A stretch of 64,000 nucleotides of DNA from NCBI GenBank assembly GCA_002256145.1, contig NKIP01000003.1, positions 248,001 through 312,000 of the forward strand, given 5' to 3'. The notes under the pieces were generated by a model. The model saw only the letters and a list, made by a program, of their open reading frames with translations. It was not told where the DNA came from and made no database searches. This document shows, in pieces, positions 1 to 8,878 of this stretch. The position numbers were made by a program, and so were the translations under genes. This DNA comes from Comamonadaceae bacterium PBBC1 (GTDB lineage: Bacteria > Pseudomonadota > Gammaproteobacteria > Burkholderiales > Burkholderiaceae_C). Each line of letters starts with the position of its first letter. Within the stretch, counting starts at the first letter, position 1.

Positions 1-1
1 G

Positions 2-895
2 CGTGCCTGCCATGCAGCACACCCGTGGGTCATGACGTGGGATGACCACGAAGTGGTGAACGATTACGCCAACGACCTGGACCAAAAATTCACCGATGCA
101 CAGGTGTTTTTGCGCCGCCGTGCGGCCGCCTACCAAGCGTATTTTGAACACATGCCCGTCCGCTTGGGGCCAGACCCGAGCCAGCCCAGCCAGATGCGCA
201 TCCATGACCGAATGGCATGGGGGCGTCTGGCCGATGTGTGGACGCTGGACTGCCGCCAATACCGTGACCACCATGCCTGCCCGGACCCGAACCGGGGCGG
301 TGGCCGCGTGGTGGTGGGCTGCGACGCTTTGGCCAACCCGGGCCGCAGCATGTTGGGCGCTGCGCAGGAACAATGGCTGAACGAGGGCTTGACGCAAAGC
401 CAGCGGCGCTGGAAATTGTTGGCACAGTCCACCCAAATGAGTTCCAGCGGCGTTGACACACCGCTGGGCCGCAGCGCTTTCACCGATGGTTGGGACGGTT
501 ACCCCAAAGCCCGCGAGCGCTTGTTGAGCACCATCGCCGAGGCCCGTTTGCAAAACGTGGTTCTATTGGGCGGGGATGTGCACATGAACGTGGCCTCGCA
601 ATTGCGTGTGCAGCCCAACAACGACAAGTCCCCCATCGTGGCAGCCGAACTGGTGGCCACCTCCATCACTTCGCGCGGCTTGGGTGAAAACCTGTTGGCC
701 CAAATCCGGGCGTCCAACCCCGACATCGTGCACGCCCGCTCTGACGAGAGGGGGTATACCGTGCTGGATGTGAAACCCGAGCGCATGCTTGCCGAAATGC
801 GCACCACCGCCAATCCCGTCAAAGCCGATGCCCAGTTTGGCGTGCAGGCCCGTTTTGAAATCGTGCAGGGGGTGGCTGGCTTGCACAAACTCTGA
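2..895 (+). CDS. PhoD-family alkaline phosphatase/phosphodiesterase, 3' part
   Basis: C-terminal part of a PhoD-type phosphatase, an exported metalloenzyme that releases phosphate from phosphate esters. The frame is open from base 2, so the N-terminus and export signal lie outside the window; the ATG at 32 is internal. Visible family motifs are TWDDHE near the start (metal ligands), STQMSS in the middle, and GGDVHMN followed by ATSITS near the C-terminus (metal-binding His and conserved Ser/Thr stretch). The gene stands alone here, with a TetR gene about 120 bp downstream on the same strand. Family assignment is firm; the substrate is not known. Confidence 0.88.
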   Translation, partial: RACHAAHPWVMTWDDHEVVNDYANDLDQKFTDAQVFLRRRAAAYQAYFEHMPVRLGPDPSQPSQMRIHDRMAWGRLADVWTLDCRQYRDHHACPDPNRGGGRVVVGCDALANPGRSMLGAAQEQWLNEGLTQSQRRWKLLAQSTQMSSSGVDTPLGRSAFTDGWDGYPKARERLLSTIAEARLQNVVLLGGDVHMNVASQLRVQPNNDKSPIVAAELVATSITSRGLGENLLAQIRASNPDIVHARSDERGYTVLDVKPERMLAEMRTTANPVKADAQFGVQARFEIVQGVAGLHKL

Positions 896-1015
896 ATTTT
901 GGCTCATGGAAAACCCTTGGTCTGAGTTGTGAGCCCTGCAACCACCCCGTGAATCACAGGGATGAAGCGTTAACACAGGGGTCATTTTTTGGGCCACGGG
1001 GCTAAAATAAAAAAT

Positions 1016-1639
1016 ATGAATATTGAAATCGCCAAACCGCCCAAAAAGTCTTTCAAAGTCCAGATGCTGGCGGCCCGCGAGGCGGCCATCATCCAGTCGG
1101 TCAACCGTTTGTTGGCCGAAAAAGGTTTTGATGCGATGACGGTGGACGAAGTGGCCGCTGAAGTGGGCATTGCCAAAGCCAGTCTTTACAAGCATTTCAC
1201 CAGCAAGGAAGAGCTGGCCTGCGCCGCCATGGTCACCGCCATGCAAAGGGCTCAGGAATTCATCCAGCAACTGCCCCCCGACGGGCTGCCCATGGACAAG
1301 CTCAAGGCTGCGACACGCTGGACCATGACACTCAAACTGCAAGGCCAAATGCCCTCTTTGCCCAGCCAGAACTCCAGTTTGCGCACCACCTTGATGGCCA
1401 GCAAAGAGTACATGGATGGCTTGATGGAAGTCAGCGACGCTTTGGGTGGCTGGATCGAAGAGGCCCAAGCCAAGGGCCAGATCAATCCGGCATTGCCCGC
1501 TGTGGCGGTGCTCTACACCTTGTTTGCACGGGCTTGTGACCCGGTGCTGGAGTTCCTCAAAATGGGTGAACAGCACACCGAAGAGCAGATTTTGGACATG
1601 GTGATGAGTTCTTGCTTTGAGGGGCTCAAAGCACGCTGA
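1016..1639 (+). CDS. TetR/AcrR-family transcriptional regulator
   Basis: DNA-binding repressor of about 207 residues. The N-terminal helix-turn-helix is clear (VDEVAAEVGIAKASLYKHF, about residues 40-60) and is followed by a variable ligand-binding helical domain. The ATG at 1016 is preferred to the upstream in-frame start at 989 because the basic N-terminus (MNIEIAKPPKKSFK) then begins as in relatives; no strong Shine-Dalgarno is visible at either. The gene ends only 5 bp from the convergent LysR stop. The target is unknown; the adjacent phosphatase or the gene itself are candidates. Confidence 0.85.
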   Translation: MNIEIAKPPKKSFKVQMLAAREAAIIQSVNRLLAEKGFDAMTVDEVAAEVGIAKASLYKHFTSKEELACAAMVTAMQRAQEFIQQLPPDGLPMDKLKAATRWTMTLKLQGQMPSLPSQNSSLRTTLMASKEYMDGLMEVSDALGGWIEEAQAKGQINPALPAVAVLYTLFARACDPVLEFLKMGEQHTEEQILDMVMSSCFEGLKAR

Positions 1640-1644
1640 AGTTC

Positions 1645-2595
1645 TCAGCGCAAGGTGTTAAGCCTGGCCATGGACCCCATGCGTGCCGCCGCACTGATGC
1701 GGATTTCATCCAGAACCTGCAACAAAGCTTCGGAAGGCGTGTGTTCAACGCGCAGCGTCACGCCCACCGGCCCTTCGGTGCCGCGCGTGTCGATGGGCAG
1801 GCGCACCACAGTGCCTTGCAGCAAGTCATTTTCAATGGCACCCAGCGGAATGCACCAGACCGCATCACTTTGCAACACAAAACTCCGGCCAAAAGACAAG
1901 TCGATCGTCTCGATGGTGTGTCTGGGCAAACCACCCCCCAAGGTCATGAAAAAACGGTTAGCGGTTTCACGCACACTTGTGCTGGCATCTGGCAACACCA
2001 ATCGATAGCGGTACAACAAGTCGGGATGAATGTGGGCAAGCTGGGCCAACTCGTGGCCTGGGCGCACAACCAGCAGCAAAGGCTCGGTGTACAGGTGCTC
2101 AAAGCTCAGCCCATGCATGGCTGAAGGTTCTGCCAAGCGACCTACGACCATGTCCAAAGCGCCTTGTTTGAGGGCAGAGATCAACTGAATGTTGTAGCCT
2201 GCACGCACGGTCAAACGAGCCTTTGGCCACAAAGCGGCAAACCTGACCAAAGCAGGGGCCACCACAGTGGCCCCAACATTGGGCAATGCGCCGATCACCA
2301 GCGTGGGGGCATCGCCCTCTTCGGGAGCCAACAGGTTGGTCAAACCGTCGTGAATCGAGCGCAGGCCCGACCCCGCGTGGCGTACCAAAATCCGACCGGC
2401 CAAGGTCAACGTGACCCCTTTGGGTGTGCGCTCAAAAAGCATCTGCCCCACGATGTCTTCCAGCTCGGCCAAAGTTTTGGTCACCGCAGGTTGCGAAATA
2501 TTCAGGGCTTTGGCCGCACGCACCAAGGAGCCCTGTTCGGCAATGGCCAACAGGGTCCTCAGGTGTCTCATTTTGAGTCGGTCGTTCAAGGTCAT
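1645..2595 (-). CDS. LysR-family transcriptional regulator
   Basis: 316-residue LysR regulator. The N-terminal winged helix-turn-helix (MRHLRTLLAIAEQGSLVRAA, then LNISQPAVTKTLAELE) sits at about residues 9-60, followed by a substrate-binding domain of normal length. The style (MRHLR, ISQPAVTKTL, FERTPKGV) resembles the GbpR/PcaQ branch that controls aromatic or sugar-acid catabolism. It lies just downstream of, and on the same strand as, the ACMSD-like amidohydrolase (109-bp gap), so it may regulate that gene. Effector unknown. Confidence 0.88.
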   Translation of the reverse strand: MTLNDRLKMRHLRTLLAIAEQGSLVRAAKALNISQPAVTKTLAELEDIVGQMLFERTPKGVTLTLAGRILVRHAGSGLRSIHDGLTNLLAPEEGDAPTLVIGALPNVGATVVAPALVRFAALWPKARLTVRAGYNIQLISALKQGALDMVVGRLAEPSAMHGLSFEHLYTEPLLLVVRPGHELAQLAHIHPDLLYRYRLVLPDASTSVRETANRFFMTLGGGLPRHTIETIDLSFGRSFVLQSDAVWCIPLGAIENDLLQGTVVRLPIDTRGTEGPVGVTLRVEHTPSEALLQVLDEIRISAAARMGSMARLNTLR

Positions 2596-2704
2596 GGCTC
2601 CAGCATAACCGGCAGAAAATCAGCACAACATGCAGCACACTCGGCCATGCAACATCGGAGCAGGGCAGCGCAGCACCCCCTATCCAATGCAAACTCAATG
2701 ATGG

Positions 2705-3706
2705 TCAAGCCAGCCTTGCCAACAAAGCAGCCGCGTTGTCATGCAGGATCAGCGCCTGATCTGCAACCGAAAGGCGGGAACGACGGATGCCCGATAAAGT
2801 TTGTTCTGTATCAAAAATGGGGCAATCGGTGCCCAGCACCACCCGGTCAGCACCGAACACCGACACAGCTTGTTCCAGGGCCTTCGGGCCCAAAGACGCG
2901 CAGTCCACCCACACAGACCGGAACCGACTCGATGGGATGGTGCCTGTCGGGCCTCGCAAAGACAAGCTCTGGTCCATGCGCTCGACCACCGCGGCAAAGG
3001 TCCCGCCCAGATGGGCCACCTGGACTGTGATGTTGCGCCACGGTCGCAAAAAGTCAGACAACAACAAGGTCACCATGGCTTGGCCCAGATCGTGCTGAAC
3101 GGCCAAAGCGCGTCGCGCCAATTCGTGGTCAGGTTCAACCATGAGCAAATTTTCGCTTTTCGGCATGCACCTCGGGTGCACAAAAAAATGCGCCCCCAAG
3201 TCTTCGGCAGCTTCGAACAGGGGGAGTAATCGGGCCGCACTGGCTTCACTGCGAAAGGCGTCTACCGGCAAAATAGCACCCAGCAGGCCCAATTCCAATC
3301 GCGCCCGTCGCAGTTCCGCCACAGCCGCGTCCAAGTCAACCCATGGCAGGGCGGCAAGACCGCAAAAGCGTTCGGGATGGGCTTGGCACAGGCCAGCGCA
3401 AGCGTCGTTGAAAATACGCACCAAAGGGGCCGATTGGTCCAATGGCAAGCTGTCGATGCCAAACAAACCCGGCAAAGACAGCATTTGCTTGCTCACCCCT
3501 GACTGCGCCATGTGCGCCAATCGTTGGGCACCAGCGGTGTAGTTGACCCCAAAATTCAATGTGCCGATAGGCATGACCTGGCGCTCTGATCCATCTGACA
3601 AGGTGTCAATGCGCGGCACCTGACCCGAGCGCTGACGCAGCGCTTGAGCCACCACGTTGGGCAACCAATGCGCATGCAAATCGATGGCCTGGGCAGTCAT
3701 GCTCAT
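2705..3706 (-). CDS. Amidohydrolase-family protein (ACMSD-like decarboxylase/hydrolase)
   Basis: 333-residue amidohydrolase of the aminocarboxymuconate-semialdehyde decarboxylase type (amidohydro_2). Metal and catalytic signatures: DLHAHW at the N-terminus (HxH), FVHP in the middle, VAHLGG, and VLGTDCPIFD near the C-terminus (final Asp). Enzymes of this class decarboxylate or hydrate aromatic ring-cleavage products. The start is placed at ATG 3706 because it overlaps the stop of an upstream 32-codon ORF as ATGA, which suggests translational coupling; a GTG at 3715 and an ATG at 3700 are alternatives. The LysR gene downstream may control it. Exact substrate is not deducible. Confidence 0.82.
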   Translation of the reverse strand: MSMTAQAIDLHAHWLPNVVAQALRQRSGQVPRIDTLSDGSERQVMPIGTLNFGVNYTAGAQRLAHMAQSGVSKQMLSLPGLFGIDSLPLDQSAPLVRIFNDACAGLCQAHPERFCGLAALPWVDLDAAVAELRRARLELGLLGAILPVDAFRSEASAARLLPLFEAAEDLGAHFFVHPRCMPKSENLLMVEPDHELARRALAVQHDLGQAMVTLLLSDFLRPWRNITVQVAHLGGTFAAVVERMDQSLSLRGPTGTIPSSRFRSVWVDCASLGPKALEQAVSVFGADRVVLGTDCPIFDTEQTLSGIRRSRLSVADQALILHDNAAALLARLA

Positions 3707-3801
3707 TCGGTCCACACCCTGGAAGCCATGACGACATCAAACCCAGGTGTGACCTCACCGCCAATCAACTTGGACGCACCGGTTTGTTCTTCATACGCCA
3801 T
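3703..3801 (-). CDS. Small ORF of 32 residues, coupled to the amidohydrolase
   Basis: A short ATG-to-TGA frame (MAYEEQTGASKLIG... ending VMASRVWTE) directly upstream of the amidohydrolase. An in-frame TAA lies just before the ATG, so it is not the tail of a longer open frame as the sequence stands. Its TGA overlaps the downstream ATG (ATGA). A purine-rich AAGG lies close to the start. It could be a small or leader peptide, or the surviving C-terminus of a decayed gene. I do not recognise the product. Confidence 0.35.
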   Translation of the reverse strand: MAYEEQTGASKLIGGEVTPGFDVVMASRVWTE

Positions 3802-3905
3802 GCCTTAACCCGTTCATCGTCACTCCTTGTGGACTGACAAAGCAGTCAGCGCGCGACTATAGGTGGGGTTTCGGTTCTTGGAAATTGACATTGTGTGTGC
3901 ATCCG

Positions 3906-3922
3906 TATAACGAAAAGTTATA
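3906..3922. promoter_or_regulatory. Perfect inverted repeat TATAAC-N5-GTTATA
   Basis: A 17-bp perfect dyad in the 165-bp space between the 32-codon ORF/amidohydrolase unit and the usp stop. A+T-rich dyads of this size are typical of LysR-type binding sites, so the neighbouring LysR product (1645-2595) is the obvious candidate. Seen: the dyad and its location. Inferred: its role as an operator. Confidence 0.4.
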
Positions 3923-3966
3923 GATCTTGCCACTCTGAACGCACACACCAACAGCCTGTCAACTCA

Positions 3967-4389
3967 TCAGCGCACCAGCAAAACAGGCACTTTGCAATGC
4001 GCCAAGACTTGTGTAGCCACCGATCCCATGACCAAATTGCCCAAAGTTCCATGACCGTGGGAGCCCATCACCACCAGATCGAACTTGCCGCTGGCAGCTG
4101 TTTTGGCAATGGTTTCTCCAGCGTGCCCAACTTTTGACAGTGTTTTGGCATGGATATCGTGTCTCACCAAAAACTGCGCCACAGGCCCGAGCACTTTTTC
4201 AGATTCTTCACGGTGGTAGGCCTCGACAATGTCCTTGCCCACAGCTGCCCGAGCACGAGGAGGCAGCTGGGGGTTGACCGTTAACAAGGTGTAGCGGTTG
4301 CTCGCGCTGAAGAGCTCCTCATGCGTGGCCAGATAAGCCAGCATTTTTTTGGTGAATTCGCTGCCGTCCACGGCCAATAAAATTTTCAT
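3967..4389 (-). CDS. Universal stress protein (UspA family)
   Basis: 140-residue single-domain Usp. It begins MKILLAVDGSEF and carries the C-terminal nucleotide-binding signature VVMGSHGHGTLGNLVMGSVATQ (a GxxGxxxxxxxxGS type motif), so an ATP-binding Usp is likely. The start at 4389 is chosen because the Usp fold begins there and GGAG lies 7-10 bp upstream; an upstream in-frame extension to 4530 has no homology. Role: cytoplasmic stress-survival protein. It is monocistronic, upstream of nothing on its own strand. Confidence 0.9.
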   Translation of the reverse strand: MKILLAVDGSEFTKKMLAYLATHEELFSASNRYTLLTVNPQLPPRARAAVGKDIVEAYHREESEKVLGPVAQFLVRHDIHAKTLSKVGHAGETIAKTAASGKFDLVVMGSHGHGTLGNLVMGSVATQVLAHCKVPVLLVR

Positions 4390-4516
4390 CTGGATCTCCA
4401 GTTGTGTTGTAAACAGGTTCCACTCTAAAGACCACCTCCCTACCGCGTCTTGACTTGCGTCATGAAATCGCTTGTCTTTTTTCGATGGCTCCAGTCTTTG
4501 CGCCTGCGAAGATCTC

Positions 4517-5386
4517 TTAATCACCTCCAATGTTCAACAGGCATTGCGGATTGAAGTGCAATTGCTCGTTCTTTCGCGCGTACCCCAAGGGGTTGGCCAC
4601 CACACGACAGCCGCCCAAAATGTAGTCGCTGGGGCAATGCAAGTGACCATGCAACCACAACTGAGCCCGTGGCAACCAATGATCAAGTGCATTGCAAAAC
4701 CCGGCCGTTCCCGGCACACGGCCGTAACGAGGGTCGGCACTGTGCAGACTGGGGGCAAAGTGTGTGACCACCACCGTGGGACCCTCAAAAGGTTGGCTCA
4801 AGGCCTCAATCAGCCAATCTTGGCATTCAATGGCTTGCTCGCGCATGGCCTGTGCCAGCCAGGGCTCGCCATGTCGGGTGGTCAAAGTTTTGCGCAAGTA
4901 ATAGTTGGCAGCCCGAAATGCCTTGTCACGGGCCTTGAGCTGTCTCGTGTATTGGCTATTGGGATGATTGAAATGCGCAGGAATCTTCTCGGGCAAGACC
5001 TGACCGGCCAGTGGACCCAGTGCGTCAAAATCGGTCCATAAGGTGGTGCCCACAAAACGCACGCCTTTGAGCACCACCACTTCACGCTCCAGCCAGATGA
5101 TGCCCAAACGGGCGCAGGTTTCTTGCAAACGGGCATGCCCTTGGTCAAAGTCCAGCCCATCGTATTCATGGTTACCCGGAACCAAAAACACGGGCGTTGG
5201 CCAGCCATGCAAGGGTGAAAAGCGACGCAGACCAAAGTCACCATCACCGGCTGCGCTCAGTGCAGAATTGGCTTGATATGACCCAATGTCACCGGCCAAC
5301 ACCAACACATCGGCCCCTTCGGCTGGGGTGGGCGTGAAATCTGGGTTGGTTTCCAGGTGAAGGTCAGACAGCAATTGGATATTCAC
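4517..5386 (-). CDS. Calcineurin-like metallophosphoesterase
   Basis: 289-residue predicted phosphoesterase with the full motif series: SDLHLE (D-x-H) at residues 6-11, LAGDIG, PGNHEYD, VVTHFAP and WLHGHLH near the C-terminus; these bind a dinuclear metal centre. It has no signal peptide, so it should be cytosolic. The start is a GTG at 5386 that overlaps the stop of the upstream LysR gene (GTGA) and is preceded by AAGGAG, so the two are translationally coupled. The substrate (nucleotide, cyclic nucleotide or phosphoester) cannot be told from sequence. Confidence 0.87.
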   Translation of the reverse strand: MNIQLLSDLHLETNPDFTPTPAEGADVLVLAGDIGSYQANSALSAAGDGDFGLRRFSPLHGWPTPVFLVPGNHEYDGLDFDQGHARLQETCARLGIIWLEREVVVLKGVRFVGTTLWTDFDALGPLAGQVLPEKIPAHFNHPNSQYTRQLKARDKAFRAANYYLRKTLTTRHGEPWLAQAMREQAIECQDWLIEALSQPFEGPTVVVTHFAPSLHSADPRYGRVPGTAGFCNALDHWLPRAQLWLHGHLHCPSDYILGGCRVVANPLGYARKNEQLHFNPQCLLNIGGD

Positions 5387-6360
5387 GTCAGCTCCTTGGC
5401 CGAAAAAGCAGATTTGGCCACTTGTAACAATTGTTCACGCAGCCATTGGTGAGCGCTGTCGTGTTGCACCCGCCGGTGCCACAAAGCTTCAACGTGCACC
5501 GCAGGCACGTCCAAAGGCAGATCTTGCAGGACCAGTCGATCGCCCATGCCCGTAGTGGGTACAAAGTGTCGTGGCAACACCGTGAGCAAATCGGAGTTGA
5601 CCACCACTTGTCCTGCCGTAAAAAACTGGTTCACGGTGAGCACGATGCGACGCTGGCGTCCAAGTGTGGCCAAGGCTTCATCCACAAAGCCATAGGGGCG
5701 ACCTGAAAAGCTCACCAGCAAATGGCGTGCTTCGCAGTAATCGTCCAACGTCATCTCTTGATCGGCCATGGGATGCCCCGCGCGCATTACACAAACGTAT
5801 TCACCGACGTACAAGCGCTGGTGCTGAAAAGACACGGCTTCGCCAGCTTGTGCACGCCCAGTCAAATCGGTGAGCACGGCAGGAAAATAACCCAGCGCCA
5901 TGTCGGCCGCACCATCGCTGAGCAGGTTGCGCGGGTCGCGTGTCGTCAAGGGCACCACCCGCAACGAAACGCTCGGCGCTTGGATCTGCATTTGCCGGGC
6001 CAAGCCGCCCATCAGCTCAGCAGCCGTGGCATCAGCCATGGCCAATACGAATGTGTTTTTGGCCTCTTGCGGCACAAACGGGCTGGGCACAACCGCTTCT
6101 TGTAACTGCCTCAAAGCCTCGCGCACGATGGGCCACAGCGCCAATGCCCGCGCTGTCGGCTCAATGCCGTGACCTTGACGACGCACCAACTCGTCATCAA
6201 GCGCATCCCGCAATCGTCGCAAAGCATTGCTCACCGCCGGCTGGGTCAGCGAGAGATTTCGAGCCGCACGGGTCAGGCTGCGCTCGGCCATGACCTCGTC
6301 AAAAATTCGAAGCAAGTTGAGGTCGAGTGTTCGAAACGAAGACGGAATGTGTGAGTTCAT
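5383..6360 (-). CDS. LysR-family transcriptional regulator (NodD/LinR-like)
   Basis: About 325 residues. N-terminal helix-turn-helix typical of the NodD/PcaR-like subgroup: LDLNLLRIFDEVM, SLTRAARNLSLTQPAVSNAL, then DELVRRQGHGIEPT. The ATG at 6360 is preferred over the ATG at 6372. It is co-transcribed with the metallophosphoesterase through a 4-bp GTGA overlap, an unusual pairing for a LysR gene. A divergent small membrane protein gene begins 147 bp away and could be a target. Confidence 0.88.
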   Translation of the reverse strand: MNSHIPSSFRTLDLNLLRIFDEVMAERSLTRAARNLSLTQPAVSNALRRLRDALDDELVRRQGHGIEPTARALALWPIVREALRQLQEAVVPSPFVPQEAKNTFVLAMADATAAELMGGLARQMQIQAPSVSLRVVPLTTRDPRNLLSDGAADMALGYFPAVLTDLTGRAQAGEAVSFQHQRLYVGEYVCVMRAGHPMADQEMTLDDYCEARHLLVSFSGRPYGFVDEALATLGRQRRIVLTVNQFFTAGQVVVNSDLLTVLPRHFVPTTGMGDRLVLQDLPLDVPAVHVEALWHRRVQHDSAHQWLREQLLQVAKSAFSAKELT

Positions 6361-6506
6361 GTCTACCACCATTTTGCATCACCATTATGAATAGCCAACA
6401 TCATGAAGATAAAGTTGAACAACATTGGTAAAAACCCTATGATCCAAGCATTGCTTTTATCGATTTGAATATCAAATTGCTCAAAATCAATTTAAGGGAA
6501 TTAAAA

Positions 6507-6980
6507 ATGAACACCACCACTGCCAAATCCGTCCTGGGCCAGCTGCCCCCTGTTCGCCTTGCGCAAGCTGCGTCGAGCACAACCGCCATGACCCTGTCCA
6601 CTTGGGTGTTGACCGCTGGCGTAGCTGCCTTGGTCGTTTTGGCAGACCATTTGCTCGACAACTGGGCTGAAACACACTTGGTGGCTGCTTGGTTGGCTCT
6701 TTGGGCGGTGGCCGTGTTCGGCATCGTCACTTTAAGAGGGGTCAGCCGATGGTTTGCCCAATTTCTCATGAAGGGTTTGAACAACTGGTCAGCCCATGTG
6801 GCCCGTCGCCGTGCAGATGAGCGCCTGTGGGCCATGGCACAAACCGACAGCCGCTTGATGCAAGACCTGCAAACAGCCATGGACCGTGCCGACACTGCCG
6901 AATCAACCCCAATGGACTTGACCACCTACATGACCCGCCGCGCAGCTCGCTTGGTCAATAACCGCCTGTATTACCTTTGA
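6507..6980 (+). CDS. Small inner-membrane protein, function unknown
   Basis: 157 residues. Two hydrophobic helices are visible at about residues 30-50 (LSTWVLTAGVAALVVLADHL) and 60-78 (VAAWLALWAVAVFGIVTL), followed by an amphipathic, charged C-terminal half rich in Arg and Ala. The start at 6507 is favoured by AAGGGA 8-13 bp upstream; an upstream in-frame ATG at 6465 would add an A+T-rich, unlikely leader. It is divergent from the LysR gene. I do not recognise the family. Confidence 0.65.
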   Translation: MNTTTAKSVLGQLPPVRLAQAASSTTAMTLSTWVLTAGVAALVVLADHLLDNWAETHLVAAWLALWAVAVFGIVTLRGVSRWFAQFLMKGLNNWSAHVARRRADERLWAMAQTDSRLMQDLQTAMDRADTAESTPMDLTTYMTRRAARLVNNRLYYL

Positions 6981-7098
6981 CCCACTTGTACTTTGCACTC
7001 GGTCAATCACAGGCCTTGACCCGGTTCATGAACCGCTCATCGATTGCCACTCGACCCATCGCCTCCTGACCCGCTTGAGAGTGTCTGAGCCCGAGTTC

Positions 7099-8046
7099 TC
7101 AGTTTCTTGATTTTTGGAGGACAGTCGGTGTTATCGGTCTTTGGCGTGATGCCACGTAGATGCCCGGCAAGATCAATGCGGCACCCACCACATGGTGCCA
7201 GCCCAAAAACTCCCCCAACACAGCCCAAGCGGTCAGGCCCCCATACAAAGGGCCGAGGTACAAACTGGCGGCCACCCGACTCGCGCCCAAGGCCTTCTGG
7301 CAAAAACCATACGCCCAATAGGCCCCAATGCCGGGAACGAGACCCGCCAGCACGACCAAGAGCGTGGCCTGCACGCCCCATGCGGGTGTGCTGTCCAGTT
7401 GCACTTCCCAAATTGCAAATGGCGTCAACACCAACACCCCACCAGCACAAATGGCCGCCAAACGCGCTGTGGCCCCCAAGGGACTGGGCCATTTCTTTTG
7501 CAACAAGGCAAAGCCTGCCCAAGCGACCATGGCCAGCACAATCCAGCCATCGCCTGCAACCCAGTTGACTTGCCCCAGAGCGCCCCATTGGCCTTTCACC
7601 ACCACATGAAAAACGCCAGACAAAGCCACCACCACGCCCAGGCCTTGCCGCCACGAAAAACGCTCACCCAGCCACAAGACCGCCCCCAAGGTGATCAGCA
7701 CGGGTGATGCGGCGTAAATCAGCGCGATGTTCATGGCGGTGGTGGTCTGCGCCCCTTTGTAAACCCAGGCACCACAAACCAGCATGCCCAATGCCCCCAA
7801 GACCAAATAGCGCCATGTTTCTTGCAAGGTGCTGCGCCTCTCGCGCCACAGTTCACGGCGGGCCACAAAACCCAAAATCAACCCGGCCAAGGCCCACCGA
7901 CCCCAGGCCAGCATGTGCGGCTCAACCACACCAGGCGCGGTGCGGGCCACGATGTAATTGACAGACCACAGGGCAGGGGTGATCCACAGCAAGGTCAAGG
8001 CCATGCGCTGCCGATCCATCCCCATGAATTTGAAATGGCTGCTCAT
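7099..8046 (-). CDS. EamA/DMT-family transporter
   Basis: 315-residue, ten-helix drug/metabolite transporter made of two EamA repeats. The N-terminal repeat has the usual PALWSVNYIVAR and WGRWALAG features; the second repeat contains GLVPGIGAYWAYGFCQKALG. It resembles RhaT/YdcZ-type exporters of metabolites or amino acids; the substrate is unknown. It is transcribed away from the lipoprotein gene, sharing a short A+T-rich promoter region (8047-8114). Confidence 0.86.
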   Translation of the reverse strand: MSSHFKFMGMDRQRMALTLLWITPALWSVNYIVARTAPGVVEPHMLAWGRWALAGLILGFVARRELWRERRSTLQETWRYLVLGALGMLVCGAWVYKGAQTTTAMNIALIYAASPVLITLGAVLWLGERFSWRQGLGVVVALSGVFHVVVKGQWGALGQVNWVAGDGWIVLAMVAWAGFALLQKKWPSPLGATARLAAICAGGVLVLTPFAIWEVQLDSTPAWGVQATLLVVLAGLVPGIGAYWAYGFCQKALGASRVAASLYLGPLYGGLTAWAVLGEFLGWHHVVGAALILPGIYVASRQRPITPTVLQKSRN

Positions 8047-8114
8047 GGGGTTAATATGTTTTTATTCATACCAAAAATTTCAAAATTCTTCTTTATATAT
8101 ACAAAAGGACTTAC

Positions 8115-8789
8115 ATGCTGATCAAAACAAGGGTGTGCTTGCTGGTACTCGCCATGTTGGCGGGATGTTCGACGGCATCCAAAAAAATCGCTGCCACTTA
8201 CACATCTCCCCAGCAGTACCAATCTTACGATTGTGCCCAGTTGGCTCAAGAATCCCATCGGATCTTGGTGCGGGTCAAACAACTCGGAGTTCAATTGGAC
8301 CAGGCTGCAGCCAATGACCAAGCCATTGGGGTGGTGGGGGCTGTTTTGTTCTGGCCAGCTTTGTTGGCCCTGGGAGGAACCAAGCAACAAGAGGCTGAGT
8401 ACGCCCGTTTGAAAGGTGAATACGAGGCCGCTGAGCAAGCCGCCATCGCCAAAAAATGTGCCTCAGTTGCGGCAGCACCCATGGCAAAAATCTCACCCAA
8501 CAAGCCCCAGGTTGACTTGGACAAGGACTTTGCAAAGGTTTCAGATGTGCAGGCGGTCCCATTCTTGAATGACCGGGGACGTGAAGGGTATCGCCATTGG
8601 CTGAACCAAAAGCCTCCCAAAGCCTTTGTTCTTGCACCCAACGGAACATGGAACGCCACTTGGGGCCTGACCACGGGCAGTGGCGACGAAAGCCCAGAAC
8701 CTTTGCCTCGGGCCATGGCCCGTTGTGAAAAGCGGGCACAAGGGTGCAAGGCTTACGCGGTGGATGAGCGCGTGGTGTGGGTGCCCTGA
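8115..8789 (+). CDS. Putative lipoprotein
   Basis: 224 residues with a typical lipoprotein signal: basic MLIKTR, hydrophobic core, lipobox LAGC with the modified Cys at about residue 18. The middle (residues 45-110) contains a helical hairpin with a hydrophobic AVLFWPALLALGG stretch flanked by helical charged regions, a pattern seen in small envelope lipoproteins. AAAGGA precedes the ATG and A+T-rich TATATA-like sequence lies about 15-25 bp further up. The function is unknown. Confidence 0.78.
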   Translation: MLIKTRVCLLVLAMLAGCSTASKKIAATYTSPQQYQSYDCAQLAQESHRILVRVKQLGVQLDQAAANDQAIGVVGAVLFWPALLALGGTKQQEAEYARLKGEYEAAEQAAIAKKCASVAAAPMAKISPNKPQVDLDKDFAKVSDVQAVPFLNDRGREGYRHWLNQKPPKAFVLAPNGTWNATWGLTTGSGDESPEPLPRAMARCEKRAQGCKAYAVDERVVWVP

Positions 8790-8795
8790 AAAAAA

Positions 8796-8822
8796 ACCGC
8801 CACGACTTGGGGTCGAGGCGGT
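8796..8822 (-). terminator. Rho-independent terminator of pckG
   Basis: Stem ACCGCC/GGCGGT with an inner CGAC/GTCG stem; read on the minus strand it is followed directly by a run of eight T residues, just past the pckG stop. The same hairpin lies right after the lipoprotein stop on the plus strand, where the T-tract is poor. Confidence 0.8.
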
Positions 8823-8878
8823 GGTTCAGACTGGCAGTGCCACCGGCAGACACTGCCGCAGCACTGAGGTGCTGAATA

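Noticed and set aside
563..1576. 337-codon minus-strand frame across the phosphatase and TetR genes
   Set aside because: Crosses two well-supported genes and has no recognisable protein content.
6365..6506. Possible small RNA in the A+T-rich spacer before the small membrane protein
   Set aside because: No hairpin with a T-tract or convincing promoter pair; ordinary divergent promoter region.
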